A stretch of 64,000 nucleotides of DNA, taken from Capitulum mitella (taxonomy: Eukaryota; Arthropoda; Thecostraca; Pollicipedomorpha; Pollicipedidae). The notes beneath the pieces were generated by a model. That model was not told the DNA's origin. It saw nothing but the letters and a program-made list of their open reading frames with translations, and made no database searches. Both the position numbers and the translations under genes were made by a program. The DNA lies in NCBI GenBank assembly GCA_030062745.1, contig CP099840.1:10678437-10742436 (forward strand). Direction: 5' to 3'. Each line of letters begins with the position of its first letter. The first letter of the stretch is position 1. Of this stretch, positions 45,812-56,900 are shown piece by piece.

Positions 45812-46434
45812 GTAAGACCGATAGGTTTTTTAGGGGATCTTTTTCGTTATCTGAACTCTGAATTCTGGTTTTCTGAATACATATCCAAAACATTCTCTGG
45901 GTTTTGCATTCATCATCACTATCACCTGTATGAATGCAATTTTCAAAGGGCATCATCAAGTGATTGTGCTGGTGCAATGAGATGGCCTTGTTAGAAATGG
46001 CATTGTGCTGTAATCCCAGTTATCTGGTCACCTTCACCTGGCAGGGTGGAGTTTATTCAGCTGGCGCTGGAGAATAAGCCGCTGAACTTGGGCCAGGGTT
46101 TCCCGGACTACGGCTGTCCGAAGCACGTGACCCAGGGTCTGGCAGATGTGATGGCCGACTCCAACCTGCTTCTGAACCAGTACACCCGCGGATACGTCAG
46201 TACTCCCGGCCCGGCGTTGAGTCTGTATCTGCCCAGGACTGGTCATGTCTTGAGTTTTTTTCAGTTACTACTGGCATTGTAGATATGTAAATGTTCTGGC
46301 TTGTTTAATGTGCATGTTCTTTGTCACGTTGGAGTGCACCACAGTGCTTCGGACATATCGGGACACATAGCCGATGTTCTGCAATAAAATATACATATTC
46401 TATTATATGATGCCAGCTTATCCATATGTATACA

Positions 46435-46484
<50 letters not shown>

Positions 46485-49187
46485 GTGATATATGCATGAC
46501 GTCGGCAAAACATCTAAACGTCGCGATATAGTGACGAATGTATTTTGCCGCGGTCTGGTGAAGGTCCCGTTAAGTGAGAAAGGACTTTGGTCTCCCTTTC
46601 GCTCATAAACATGACCAACCACATCTGATGGCCACTTTGATATATTGTTTCTCTTCGAAAGGCTGGTGCCACGTCTACAAAATCATTCTCCCTGCAGGGC
46701 CACCCCCGTTTGGTGAACGTGCTGGCCAAGCTATACAGCGGCCTGTTGGAGCGTCCCATCGACCCGTTCTCGGAGGTGCTGGTGTCTCAGGGGGCCTACG
46801 GCTGTCTGCACAACGCCATCCTGGGCCACGTCAAGCCCGGCGACGAGGTGAGCCACCAGGCGGTCAGCTGGTCCGCCGGCAGCTGGGGCTTTGGAGTGAA
46901 CGTTGTGATGGGGGGACTGTCAAGTCACTAGATTCGGATGGGAATAATGACGATGATAGTAAAATGTGGATAACTGAAAAAGAAAAAGGAGAATGCCAAA
47001 TTGTATAACAAAGAAAAATAGAATCGTTTGTACAGTTGTTCGGCGTTGTATTCGATGGTCGACCTTCCGTCAGTTGCGTCATCAGCGGCTGGTGTCCGCT
47101 ATGTGTTCGCTCCGCAGCAACTGTACCTCGGCACCCATTTGCCGTCATTCCACGGTTTCTGACCTGCCCTGACGCCGGCCTGCCGCCGCAGGTGGTCATC
47201 ATCGAGCCGTTTTTCGACTGCTACGAGCCGATGGTGCGGATCGCCGGCGGTGTGCCGGTGTTTGTTCCGCTGCGGCCGCGCGCCGGCTCGGCGCCCGCCG
47301 CCGGAGCCGCCAGCAGCTCGGCCGACTGGGCGCTCGACTCGGCCGAGCTGGCCGCGGCCTTCGGCGACCGTACCAAGATGATCATCCTCAACACGCCGCA
47401 CAACCCGCTGGGCAAGGTGTTCACGCGCGCCGAGCTGGAGGAGATCGCCGCCCTGTGCCGCCGCCACGACACGCTCTGCCTCTCCGACGAGGTGTACGAG
47501 TGGATGGTGTTCGCGCCCGGCCAGCACATCCGCATGGCCAGCCTGCCGGACATGTGGGAGCGCACTATCACGGTCGGCTCGGCCGGCAAGACGTTCAGCG
47601 TCACCGGCTGGAAACTCGGCTGGGCGTACGGTCCGGCCGGCCTGATGCGTAACCTGCAGGTGGTGCATCAGAACACGCTGTACACGTGCAACACGCCGCT
47701 GCAGGTCAGTGGACGGGGCGGAGCCGCCGCTGGCGCCGGCCGCGCTTCGCCTGTAAAAGGATGGCTCCTGCGAGTCCGGAAGGATGAGATGGTATCGATT
47801 TCCGGTTTTGGTGGAGGGACCTGAATGTTGGTAGTTGTCATACGCACCTCCCATCGCGCCAGACGGTCTTTTAAGAAAAGCTGTTTGTTTCAGTGGAAAG
47901 TGGCTCTCAGCCATTTTCTTTAAAGATGTGGGTTGTTCCAATGTTGAAATATTGGCCTGAATCAAGAAAAAGTGAGGCCTTAAAAGGAGAACACGGGACA
48001 GTTGAAACCGTGTCAAACAGTGTTGTCAGGTGAACTGTGACGGGGTTACCTGATAATAATCGAGTGCTGTTGCTTGCCGTAGGAGGCTCTGGCGCGGTCG
48101 TTTGAGCACGAGGTGGCTCTGATGGGCCGGCCGGAGTGTTACTTCACGTCTCTGGCCGAGGAGCTGCTGGCAAAGCGGGACTACATGGCCAAGTTCCTCT
48201 CCGACTGCGGCATGGCGCCGATCGTGCCTGAGGCAGGCTACTTCATGATGGCCGACTGGACCTCACTGGGTCAGTCAGCACGCGCAGTCACGCACACAAT
48301 GTGTTTCCGCCTGTTAAGGACTGCTTTTTATTTTTATTTATTTATTATTTATTATTTTTCTTTGTTCTTGCCAAGATGTGGGCCTTCCTGTTTCCTTTGA
48401 AGTAGAGTTGGGCCACCTAGTTCAACCACAGCTCCCGACCCCAGCGGGGGGGACCCTGTGATCTTCCTCCTGGAGCATTGCTGTAGATATTTGCTACATT
48501 ACATTGTCGTAATGTCGGTATATCATTACAGGCGGGGGTCGATACCGCGTTTTTTAGCTTGATCGTATCCGATTGCATCACATATCTGGCATTTCATTCG
48601 TGATCACTCCTTTGCGAGTCCCAGTTGTTTGGCTGCTCAGGCCAACCTCACATAATACAACAAACGTGTTGTGTGAAAACCTGCGAGCGGTGGGCTAAAC
48701 GTGGCTCTTTTTGGCAGATAAAAAGAAGATCGACCTGTCGCCGTTCGCGCCGGGAAAGCCGGATGACCACCGGTTCGTGTATTGGATGGTGCATAATCAT
48801 AAACTGCAGGGTATTCCACCCTCCTCGTTCTACTCTAAAGATCACAAGAAACTCGGAGAAGATTACATCAGGTTCTGCTTCATCAAGGTCAGTTTGTAAT
48901 GTTATGGGTATGTACGGAAGTTGGTGTTTTGATGGTTTGTGCGAGCCATAGTTCGTCTAAAAGTTACCACATCTGAGGGTTTGAAGAAAATGCCAATCAC
49001 ATCGCAGCTATCCATATCAGTTGCCCAACTTTACCAAATGTATTGGACTGTGGCCACGTCCCTTTTCGGACCGCCCCATTCTGCCTATGCCAGATGACCA
49101 TGAACACGCCGTGTTTGGCAGGATGACAAGAACCTGGAGAAGGCAGAGGTCATTCTGAAGCAAATGAAGCAGTCTATGGCCGATTAG
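45651..49187 (+). CDS. Kyat: Kynurenine--oxoglutarate transaminase / cysteine-S-conjugate beta-lyase (KYAT family)
   Basis: PLP-dependent class I aminotransferase converting kynurenine to kynurenate (tryptophan catabolism). Seven exons, 465 residues: 45651-45811, 46045-46195, 46698-46847, 47192-47704, 48083-48269, 48718-48887, 49122-49187; every phase matches. The N-terminus [20 protein letters not shown] is Arg-rich without acids, a mitochondrial leader. Core motifs: [44 protein letters not shown], and the PLP-lysine segment [34 protein letters not shown] is closer to KYAT3 than KYAT1. The ending [19 protein letters not shown] is typical. An in-frame ATG at 45753 in good context (ccatgg) could give a cytosolic form. 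No missing catalytic residue was seen. Confidence 0.95.
46045..46195 (+). CDS. Kyat: KYAT exon 2
   Basis: Completes Trp, then [20 protein letters not shown] and LNQYTRGY. Donor gtcagt at 46196. Confidence 0.93.
46436..46483 (+). repeat. (TA)n microsatellite
   Basis: About 45 bp of TA dinucleotides in KYAT intron 2. Confidence 0.97.
46698..46847 (+). CDS. Kyat: KYAT exon 3
   Basis: Reads [20 protein letters not shown], then [20 protein letters not shown] and PGDE. Phase 0 both sides. Confidence 0.93.
47192..47704 (+). CDS. Kyat: KYAT exon 4 (catalytic core)
   Basis: The largest exon, 171 codons. Holds the substrate/PLP motifs NTPHNP, DEVYE and SAGKTFS (Schiff-base lysine), then LRN-type [15 protein letters not shown]. 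An Ala/Ser-rich insert [14 protein letters not shown] near 47288 extends a loop compared with mammals. Confidence 0.95.
48083..48269 (+). CDS. Kyat: KYAT exon 5
   Basis: Reads [35 protein letters not shown] and [13 protein letters not shown], plus one base before gtcagt. Acceptor gccgtag. Confidence 0.92.
48718..48887 (+). CDS. Kyat: KYAT exon 6
   Basis: Completes Asp, then [39 protein letters not shown] and [10 protein letters not shown]. Phase 0 end at gtcagt. Confidence 0.92.
49122..49187 (+). CDS. Kyat: KYAT exon 7 (terminal)
   Basis: Reads [21 protein letters not shown] and TAG. Acceptor tttggcag. Confidence 0.92.
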   Translation, partial: DDKNLEKAEVILKQMKQSMAD

Positions 49188-49194
49188 CGCCGTG

Positions 49195-49600
49195 TGGCGG
49201 CCGACTGGAGCGTCACCGGCCGGTCTCGGCTGCCTCTGGTGGTCAGTGGTGCGGTCGGCGGTCGAATGTCTCGGCTTCCCCCTGGTGATTAGCGACGCGG
49301 TCGGCGGCCGACTGGAGCGTTGCCGGCCGGTCTGATCTGCCCCCTGGTGATCAGTGGTGCGGTCGGCGGCCGACTGGAGCGTTGCCGGCCGGTCTAATAT
49401 GCCCCTGGTGACTAGTGGTGAGGTCGGCGGCCGACCGGAGCGTTGCCGGCCGGTCTGATCTGCCCCCTGGCGACCAGTGGTGCGGTCGGCGGCCGACTGG
49501 AGCGTTGCCGGCCGGTCTGATCTGCCCCCTGGTGACTAGTGGTGAGGTCGGCGGCCGACCGGAGCGTTGCCGGCCGGTCTCGGCTGCCCCCTGGTGGTGG
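49195..49600 (+). repeat. Minisatellite in KYAT 3' UTR, ~62-bp unit
   Basis: About six units of gtcggcggccgactggagcg, ttgccggccggtctgatctg and ccccctggtgaccagtggtg. It begins a few bases after the stop codon, so it is probably transcribed. Confidence 0.94.
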
Positions 49601-50017
49601 CTGCCCGCGGCCGCCGCTCCGCCGGCACCGGCTCGTATCGCACGTGCTCGTGGTGATGGTGACGAGGCTGCTCTGGTTGACGACGCGCAAGGATGGCCGA
49701 GTTTGGCGATCCTGCAGCTTGACGTAGGGTCTCCGATGCCGGGGTAGCGATGGAGATGTCATGGCGGGATCGACAGGTGTGTGCTTCAATGCCCAGTGAT
49801 TGCACCTGCGTACCGAAGTGCTGTTTCCAGTTCTAATGATTGATGCGTAAGGACCCGCAGTCTAATGACAACTCGCCGTCTAGTTCAGATGACAGTAATG
49901 GGATGCAGAGTGGCGTGTGCCTGTACCCCTTGTCTATATGTGCCTGTACCCAGAGTTAAAACAGGTCAGGGCTTTGTGATAATCGGCATCGGCCAGTTTT
50001 GGTCACGGTTGCCTTGG

Positions 50018-50023
50018 TTTATT
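50018..50023 (-). terminator. Likely CIMIP2B polyadenylation signal
   Basis: aataaa on the minus strand, about 205 bp after the stop codon at 50230. It lies inside the predicted KYAT 3' UTR, so the two transcripts would overlap tail to tail. Confidence 0.55.
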
Positions 50024-50153
50024 AGTAAGTGGACGTAGTACATTGCTGACAAAGCGAGGAACATTTAGTGTGCCTTGTTTCCAGTCTCTTCAACGTGCAT
50101 GGGTTTCCTGGACTATCCGTTCGTTTTTAGTCTTGGGTCGTTGATTTACGTTT

Positions 50154-50159
50154 AATAAA
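50154..50159 (+). terminator. Likely KYAT polyadenylation signal
   Basis: aataaa, the first canonical signal after the stop at 49187, gives a ~1 kb 3' UTR. A T-rich stretch follows (tttttgc at 50177). Confidence 0.6.
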
Positions 50160-50229
50160 ACGGCAAGTCTTGGACATTTTTGCATGCGATTTAACGCATG
50201 GTTATTTTCCTGGGTGTTTTCCGTGGAGC

Positions 50230-51186
50230 TTACGAACGTCTAACAACAACGGCTTGAAGGGCTCTGGCGTTGACCGTTTCCCGACCAAACGTGCCACCAA
50301 AGCGGAACTGCTGGTTGGGCACGTGTCCGCCGTACGTCGGCAGCAGTCCCTCCTGTATCCGATAGATGGGATGGGGGTCCTTCTTCTTGAATATCTGCAT
50401 CTTGCGGCGCAGCCGGTCCTGTCCTAGCGCCGGCACCTGGTTCATGATGGCCGGTGACACCTTCGCCTTGTTCAGCAGGAAGTCTTCATTGGGGTTGTGC
50501 TGGCTGAGTGCGTGTGGTCCGCAGCCGACCATCAGCGACGGGTCAAACTGGGCGCCCAGATCGGGGATGTTCATGGTGCGCAGCGGCTCCTGGCTGCAGT
50601 CCTGCAGCTGCGCGTTCGGCGGGTCGTAGTCGCGGCTCTTGGTGCTCACCACCACCGGCTTGCAGAAGTTCTGCCGGATCCGGCACTGCTCATCGGTAAA
50701 CTTGCGCAGACCCTTGTTGGTCGTGATCGGGAAGACATTTCCGATCACTGGCTGCGTGTTTGGCACGAAGCCCGTGTACCCTGACATGAAGAACTTGCGC
50801 GGATCGTCATTGCCCATGAAATACGGGGACTCTACAAACTGGAACGGTGCCTGTCGGTCGTACGGTCCGGCGTAAGAGCCACCACCAGCGGAACGGAAGC
50901 CCTGGTTGTTGCGACTCCACAATGGCACAGGACAGTTGGTGTTATAACTGGGCTTATTGCTGTTACACGTGTCCATCCCTGCCAATGAGTTCACGCGTTG
51001 GCGCTGCTGGCGGGCCTTGAATTGGTTGCACTCAAAGTCGCGTACCGCCTTTTCTGTGCCTCGCGCGTAGCTCAAGCCGAAGACGTTGTCGTAGGCCGGT
51101 ATGCGTCCCGAGTAGCCGGGCACCATGTTGGTTGTGAGACGCGGGAAATTGCATCCAGACGAGCGGACAAGAGGTCCGATGGCCGG
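50230..51186 (-). CDS. CIMIP2B: CIMIP2B exon 3 (terminal)
   Basis: Acceptor cccctcag. Starts PAIGPLVRSSGCNFPRLTTN, then MVPGYSGRIP; 318 codons and a stop. Contains three of the four PGY-type repeats. Confidence 0.93.
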   Translation of the reverse strand, partial: PAIGPLVRSSGCNFPRLTTNMVPGYSGRIPAYDNVFGLSYARGTEKAVRDFECNQFKARQQRQRVNSLAGMDTCNSNKPSYNTNCPVPLWSRNNQGFRSAGGGSYAGPYDRQAPFQFVESPYFMGNDDPRKFFMSGYTGFVPNTQPVIGNVFPITTNKGLRKFTDEQCRIRQNFCKPVVVSTKSRDYDPPNAQLQDCSQEPLRTMNIPDLGAQFDPSLMVGCGPHALSQHNPNEDFLLNKAKVSPAIMNQVPALGQDRLRRKMQIFKKKDPHPIYRIQEGLLPTYGGHVPNQQFRFGGTFGRETVNARALQAVVVRRS

Positions 51187-52044
51187 CTGAGGGGAAGTTC
51201 AGAATCCTGGTCAGTCCATGGCGTCTAATAGTATTCCGCGATTCTTTACTAGCATAACACTACATTGCTTTAATTCCAGTTTTTAAAGGGCCACCTTGCA
51301 CAGAAACAAAATCGAGCATGTAAAATGCGAAAAGAGTAAAAGACCGGGGAACCAAATGTTCGCACTACCCAAATATATTGCCTGCCATTAAACTCTCAGG
51401 GCCTGATGGCCATTGCTTAGATGTACTCACGTCTGACCGTCCCACGTTGAAGTTGAGCGGTTGAACTAGGTTTCCGGAGCCTGGTATGCATGGATCGGTG
51501 AGCAGCTTATTCGATGTGTGACCGAATGTATCCCCAAAGTGAAACGTAAAGCCAGGCACATGGCCTTGATAGCTGAAAATGGTGCAAACTCCATTGGCAA
51601 AGGTTTGCGATTTGGCCAAGGTTCGTTGCGATCACTGATCAAACGTTTCATTATACTATATCAACTTAGCAGTATCAATGTCACTTCTCGCGCGTTGTCC
51701 AATGATGCATACGAATCGTTTTAAATTTTCGTACACTGAAGACGACCTTGTACGCTGTTCTTTATTTATTTGCGGAAACATGCTATATCTGTCGCGAGGG
51801 CAGTTTTTCCGTGCATTGTCAGAGCTACTGCATCGAAATGAATAATCGTTGGTTTAAAATGCGCGGCAGACCGATACACAGATACACTCGAGGTCATAAA
51901 TACCACTTACAGTTATGTGATATTTCGTTTCTGTTCAGCATTGCACTAAAACACCAACTGCAACAACTTGGCTTACCCGGGAATATAGTGTGGGTCAGGA
52001 GTGATCAGAGGGCTTAGTTTACCGTCTTCTTTGCGTGGAGGCAT
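50230..52044 (-). CDS. CIMIP2B: Ciliary microtubule inner protein CIMIP2B (FAM166B family)
   Basis: A structural protein inside doublet microtubules of cilia and sperm tails. Three exons, 388 residues: 51977-52044 (MPPRKEDGKLSPLITPDPHY then IPG), 51431-51572 (YQGHVPGFTFHFGDTFG), and 50230-51186. The family hallmark, repeated PGY-G-x-P-x-x-x-F-G-x-T/F-G, is seen four times: YQGHVPGFTFHFGDTFG, MVPGYSGRIPAYDNVFG, DPRKFFMSGYTGFVP...GNVFP, and LLPTYGGHVPNQQFRFGGTFG. DPRKFFMSG and LLP-YGG-VP match mammalian FAM166B specifically. It is longer than the ~275-residue human protein owing to inserts rich in N, Q and P. Phases agree across both introns. Expected to be expressed in ciliated or sperm cells. 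Confidence 0.93.
51431..51572 (-). CDS. CIMIP2B: CIMIP2B exon 2
   Basis: Acceptor accattttcag. Completes Gly, then YQGHVPGFTFHFGDTFGHTS and NLVQPLNFNVGRSD; donor gtgagt. Confidence 0.92.
51977..52044 (-). CDS. CIMIP2B: CIMIP2B exon 1
   Basis: ATG at 52044-52042, then 22 codons to YIP and two bases of Gly; donor gtaagc. Too short to stand out as a frame; found through phase and the ITPDPHYIPG motif. Confidence 0.88.
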
Positions 52045-53868
52045 AACTTACGAGAAATTTAAAGCAAATAGCTGTTACAATTTATTCGGAAGTAATCCGC
52101 GAAACAGGAGCAAAAGCAACACTTTTGATTTCAACGTTCTTCAAAGCATGACTTTAATTTGAAAGCGGAAAATGAAGAAACCTTCACTTTTAAATATAAG
52201 ACACTAATTTTAACTGCCTCGCGCGTGAATGAACTCGGGACGTCTGAATGAGGTGCACCTCCCGGAAGCTGTTTCACTTCCATTGATTTTCCGGAAGCTC
52301 GGTGGCGACATCTTATTTGAAGCGCGTAGTGTTATTCCAGACACCGGAATAGACAGCTGTCAAAACGCATATTCTTTCGAGCACGAAGTGCAAGGATATA
52401 CAGGGAGAGTAAATGACCAAAAGACGTCTGTTTCTATGTGAGCGCGGAGCACGATTGTAGAGCAGTGCTGGGGCAGCCCCATCAGCTGTTAAAGTTGAGC
52501 CGGACTGAAACGCGCAGCGCGATAGTCGAACAACGGTGTCGTGTGCTGGCATGACAATTTTAAGGAAACGAGCCTGCCGAAGTTTGTTTGCGGCCGGCTG
52601 CTCCCGCTAGTCGGGTACCTAAATAGTAATGTGGCAGTCAGTTTATCTTTTCCGTTTAATTTTTGGCATTGTTTACATAATCTAGGAGTACAAACACATG
52701 CCAGGGGAGGGCTACTTTCTACTGGAAAAAATCGAACAACTCGGAGCAACTCATTAATCCACGTTTCAGGACCTATAGGGTCACATGTGAATGGTCAAAT
52801 AACTTGCGAATTCCTGGTACACTTTCCTCATGTAAACTGAGATCGCTGACCTTACGCAACCTCAATATATCCCTGAACTGGTGGTATGGCAACTCTCGTT
52901 GATGTCGGTCATGGCCATCACGTTAACTCTTCTAAATAAAGAGAACTTTAGCCCATGATAACCTAACATCATCTTTGGCATTAGCAACGTGAGAAGGGAG
53001 GAAAATGATTCGTGGCCTTTAATTGACCTAACCCTGACTTTGCAAAAACACGGCTTGCTTGTTTTGGCTAGGATGCTATAGAACTACTGCGATGACAGTA
53101 GAGAATGTTTCCGATCTGATACTTTCGCTGTAGCATAGGAGTTCGTCAGGCCAGAAATGAAGGGGGCAAATTAGACATCATTCAAATAACAAAGAAACAT
53201 GCTTCATGCTTGTGTGTTCCGTTGCTGTATCTTGATTAAGCGTGAAACGGGACGAGGTGGCAACCACTTCCCTCGGCCGGGGCGTAGGCAAAATCCTTAC
53301 GTCCGGTGAGAGTTAAATTGCCATCATGTACACAGAGAGAGTCCCAGACATTGCCGAAACCTTCTCGAGAAAGATCCCAACGAAAAGAAATACATCTATA
53401 TTCAGTGTTCAAGTAATATGAACATTCTCAACAATGCCCGATAGAAAAAAAACTCAAGGAACATTGCCATTACCAAACATCGCTGACAATGTAAGTTATC
53501 AGATTACAAATATCCCTACACTTCTCTGGATAGTTCCATTAAACCAGTCGACTAATATCTTGTTCACACTCCGTCAATCGCTCCACTTCCTCTGCCATTC
53601 TGACCCTCTGAAAAGTAAAAAGTCATTAGTTACGAAATGGCAGTTCACTGTCGACCACATCTGGGGCCAGACAAACACCTATATGATACACATTTCATGT
53701 AATTAGGATCCTATCTCAAGCACTACTGATGCATAATCTTTATATCACCAAGTGATTCAGGTATCATGACTCAGAGCACGGGATAGTCAAAGTGCGTCAA
53801 GTGCGAGCGGAAGTTAAGCCTAACCACATTCACGGTACAAAATGTTTTTTTAACAAATCACCCAGGAT
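52045..53868. other. Intergenic between CIMIP2B and valyl-tRNA synthetase
   Basis: 1.8 kb AT-rich spacer between two minus-strand genes. It should hold the CIMIP2B promoter (no clear TATA seen) and the ValRS 3' UTR. No gene was recognised. Confidence 0.6.
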
Positions 53869-53930
53869 TCAAGCACTTGTTTGCGCAGTCTTCACGGTCC
53901 TGCTCTTGGCCCTCTGGACACGTAACTTCT
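53869..53930 (-). CDS. VARS2: ValRS terminal exon
   Basis: Completes Glu, then [19 protein letters not shown] and TGA. Basic tail. Short and weakly conserved, but phase and the acceptor tgctcag agree. Confidence 0.7.
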
Positions 53931-56900
53931 CTGAGCATACAACTCTCTGAAGCTGGCCACGAAACAGCGTCAACCATACTCTACAGCGAAGAAACCTACC
54001 CGTTCTCTCTCTTGGTCCTTGATTTTGGGCGATTTCCTTTTGAACTTATTTGTGTTCATCGACGCATCCAGAGCGTCGATTTTGGTTCGCAACCGTTCCT
54101 TTTTTGATCTTAGCCTGTCCAGTTCCAAAGGCACGTCTACGTGACCCTGGAATTCACAGACCGTGATCAGAAATTCAAAAAATGACCCTGAAATTCACAA
54201 ACTGGGTGATCGCGACCCTTGGACAACTTCAAATTTCCCTAGGTTGTGGTGAATACAACCAGATAAAGACCGCCAATACTCCCCTACCGAAGGAGTGTCA
54301 ATAACTGGCGTCCACATTCCCTAAGTACGTTCTGTTTGGGTGCTGCCTCTCATCACGGATAAAATGACCGTTGCTGTGCCCATCCCGGCCCGCACCGCGC
54401 AGTACACTGCACTCGAAACAGCACACTGAGGGAATCGCCGACCGGAAACAACAGGAAGCGGCAGGGCCCAACGGCGGCCCGGTCGGCTGTCAAATCTCCT
54501 GCGGGGCGGCGTCTCCGTGGAGCAGAGATTGTCTGGCCGGCGATGAAAGTTCCCACGGGGTGGCACCACCGAGGGCAGGAGATCGTCCGCCATATAATTA
54601 AATACTGCAAGGCAGCTGACCTGCAGATCGACGTACGCCCTCCAACCGCGTCCCTGGACCAGCAGGCAGCGGTCCGGGCGGTCCTGAAGGCGGCTCACCC
54701 GGCACCGGGCCAGTGTTGAGACAACCGTCGCCAGCTCCTCAGAGAGGTCCGGCTGTGTGGTCAGGTACACTGTCGGAGAGTTATGGAGACTGGTCTGGTG
54801 CATTGTCGGAGAGCGATGGAGACGGGTCAGATGCGCTGTCGGAGAGTTATGGAGACGGGTCTGGTGCACTGTCGGAAAGTGATGGAGATGGGTCTGGTGC
54901 ACTGTCGGAGAGTTATGGAGACGGGTCTGCGGCATTGTCGGAGAGTTATGGAGACGGGTCTGGTGCACTGTCGGAGAGTTATGGAGACGGGTCTGGTGCA
55001 CTGTCGGAGAGTTATGGAGACGGGTCAGGTGCACTGTCGGAGTGATGGCCACTGGTCAGGTACGTTGTCGGAGGGTGGCGAAGACGGGTCAGGGACACTT
55101 CAGGAAGTTAGGGGGACGGATCAGTAATAGGGACCATATACGCCCGGACGTCAATGGTGGCACAGACGCACACCAGGTGGCCTCTGCACCTGGATTCCAT
55201 ATTCGATAATATCCCAGCCACAAGCCGCCAGGTAGACGGCCCAGGCGCAGCGGACGAACAACACCGTCCGGAGGTTAGGCGGACGCACAACACCGTCCGG
55301 AGGTTAGGCGGACGAACAACACCGTCCGGGGGTTAGGCGGACGAACAACACCGTCCGGAGGTTAGGCGGACGCACAACACCGTCCGGGGGTTAGGCGGAC
55401 GAACCCCACCGTCCGCGGGTTAGGCGGACGAACAACACCGTCCGGAGGTTAGGCGGACGAACAACACCGTCCGGGGGTTAGGCGGACGCACAACACCGTC
55501 CGGGGGTTAGGTGGACGAACAACACCGTCCGGGGGTTAGGCGGACGAACCCCACCGTCCGGAGGTTAGGCGGACGAACAACACCGTCCGGGGGTTGGGCG
55601 GACGCACAACACCGTCCGGGGGTTAGGCGGACGAACAACACCGTCCCGGGGTTAGGCGGACGAACAACACCGTCCGGAGGTTAGGCGGACGAACCCCACC
55701 GTCCGGGGGTTAGGCGGACGAACAACACCGTCCGGGGGTTAGGCGGACGAACAACACCGTCCGGGGGTTAAGCGGACGAACAACACCGTCCGGGGGTTAG
55801 GCGGACGAACAACACCGTCCGGGGGTTAGGCGGACGCACAACACCGTCCGGGGGTTAGGCGGACGCATAACACCGTCCGGGGGTTAGGCGGACGAACAAC
55901 ACCGTCCGGGGGTTAGGCGGACGAACAACACCGTCCGGGGGTTAGGCGGACGAACAACACCGTCCGGGGGTTAGGCGGACGCACAACACCGTCCGGGGGT
56001 TAGGCGGACGCATAACACCGTCCGGGGGTTAGGCGGACGAACAACACCGTCCGGGGGTTAGGCGGACGAACAACACCGTCCGGGGGTTAGGCGGACGCAC
56101 AACACCGTCCGGGGGTTAGGGGGACCAACCCCACCGTCCGGAGATTGGCGGAGTTTCAGACGTGACAGTGCTGCCTTCATCTCCAGGCATGTCTTCTCAG
56201 TCCTGAGGGGAACTCTGAGCAGACTGCGCTGTCGTCATTGTCACGCTCTGCATTTGCCGTCAGTTATCCAGTACGTCCGAAAAGCCACGGAGGGTCTGTC
56301 ACAAAACCTACCCTCCGGGGCGGTCTTGATGACCCGGTACTGAGCCTTCAGTGCCCTGAGGCCACGGACCGCGTCAAGGCAGGTCATAAACGAAGCTTCC
56401 AGTGCTTCGTCCCTCCAAGGCAGCCACTGCGAGAGGGAAAAGATGAACAATATTGTCTTGCTTTTCTTTACCGCTTCGAGAATTAGTGTTATTTGCAACG
56501 AAAATGCATATCGTTATTTGTTTTGCATTATAATTAAATACCGTAATGCAGCGCCATAACATTTGTAGGTAGTGCTCCAGTTCACGCATCTCAGTGCGCA
56601 CAGAATGGAGAAGTCTATCTGTCCTACATGACGACTACCACGTGCAATGAACATATTCAACTATTCCTTTTACTGTGGCGTCACTAAGTGTGCACGACGC
56701 AATATGACTTCCGCAAATAGTCGCACGAATACAAGTGTTCTGAACCAAACATCCCAACTCGTAAACAATTTGGCAGCCTTGTGTCTCACACTCTCAGAGG
56801 AATGGACCGAAACCTAACAGACAGCACATTTATAACTGTCAAAACTCGCCAGCAAAGTGTCCTCTTTTCTCTGGTTGACGCAACTGGTGTACTGACGGGT

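Noticed and set aside
54321-55052. 243-codon minus-strand frame with [11 protein letters not shown] repeats
   Set aside because: The N-terminal part is the 33-bp array; only 54621-54769 is accepted as a ValRS exon.
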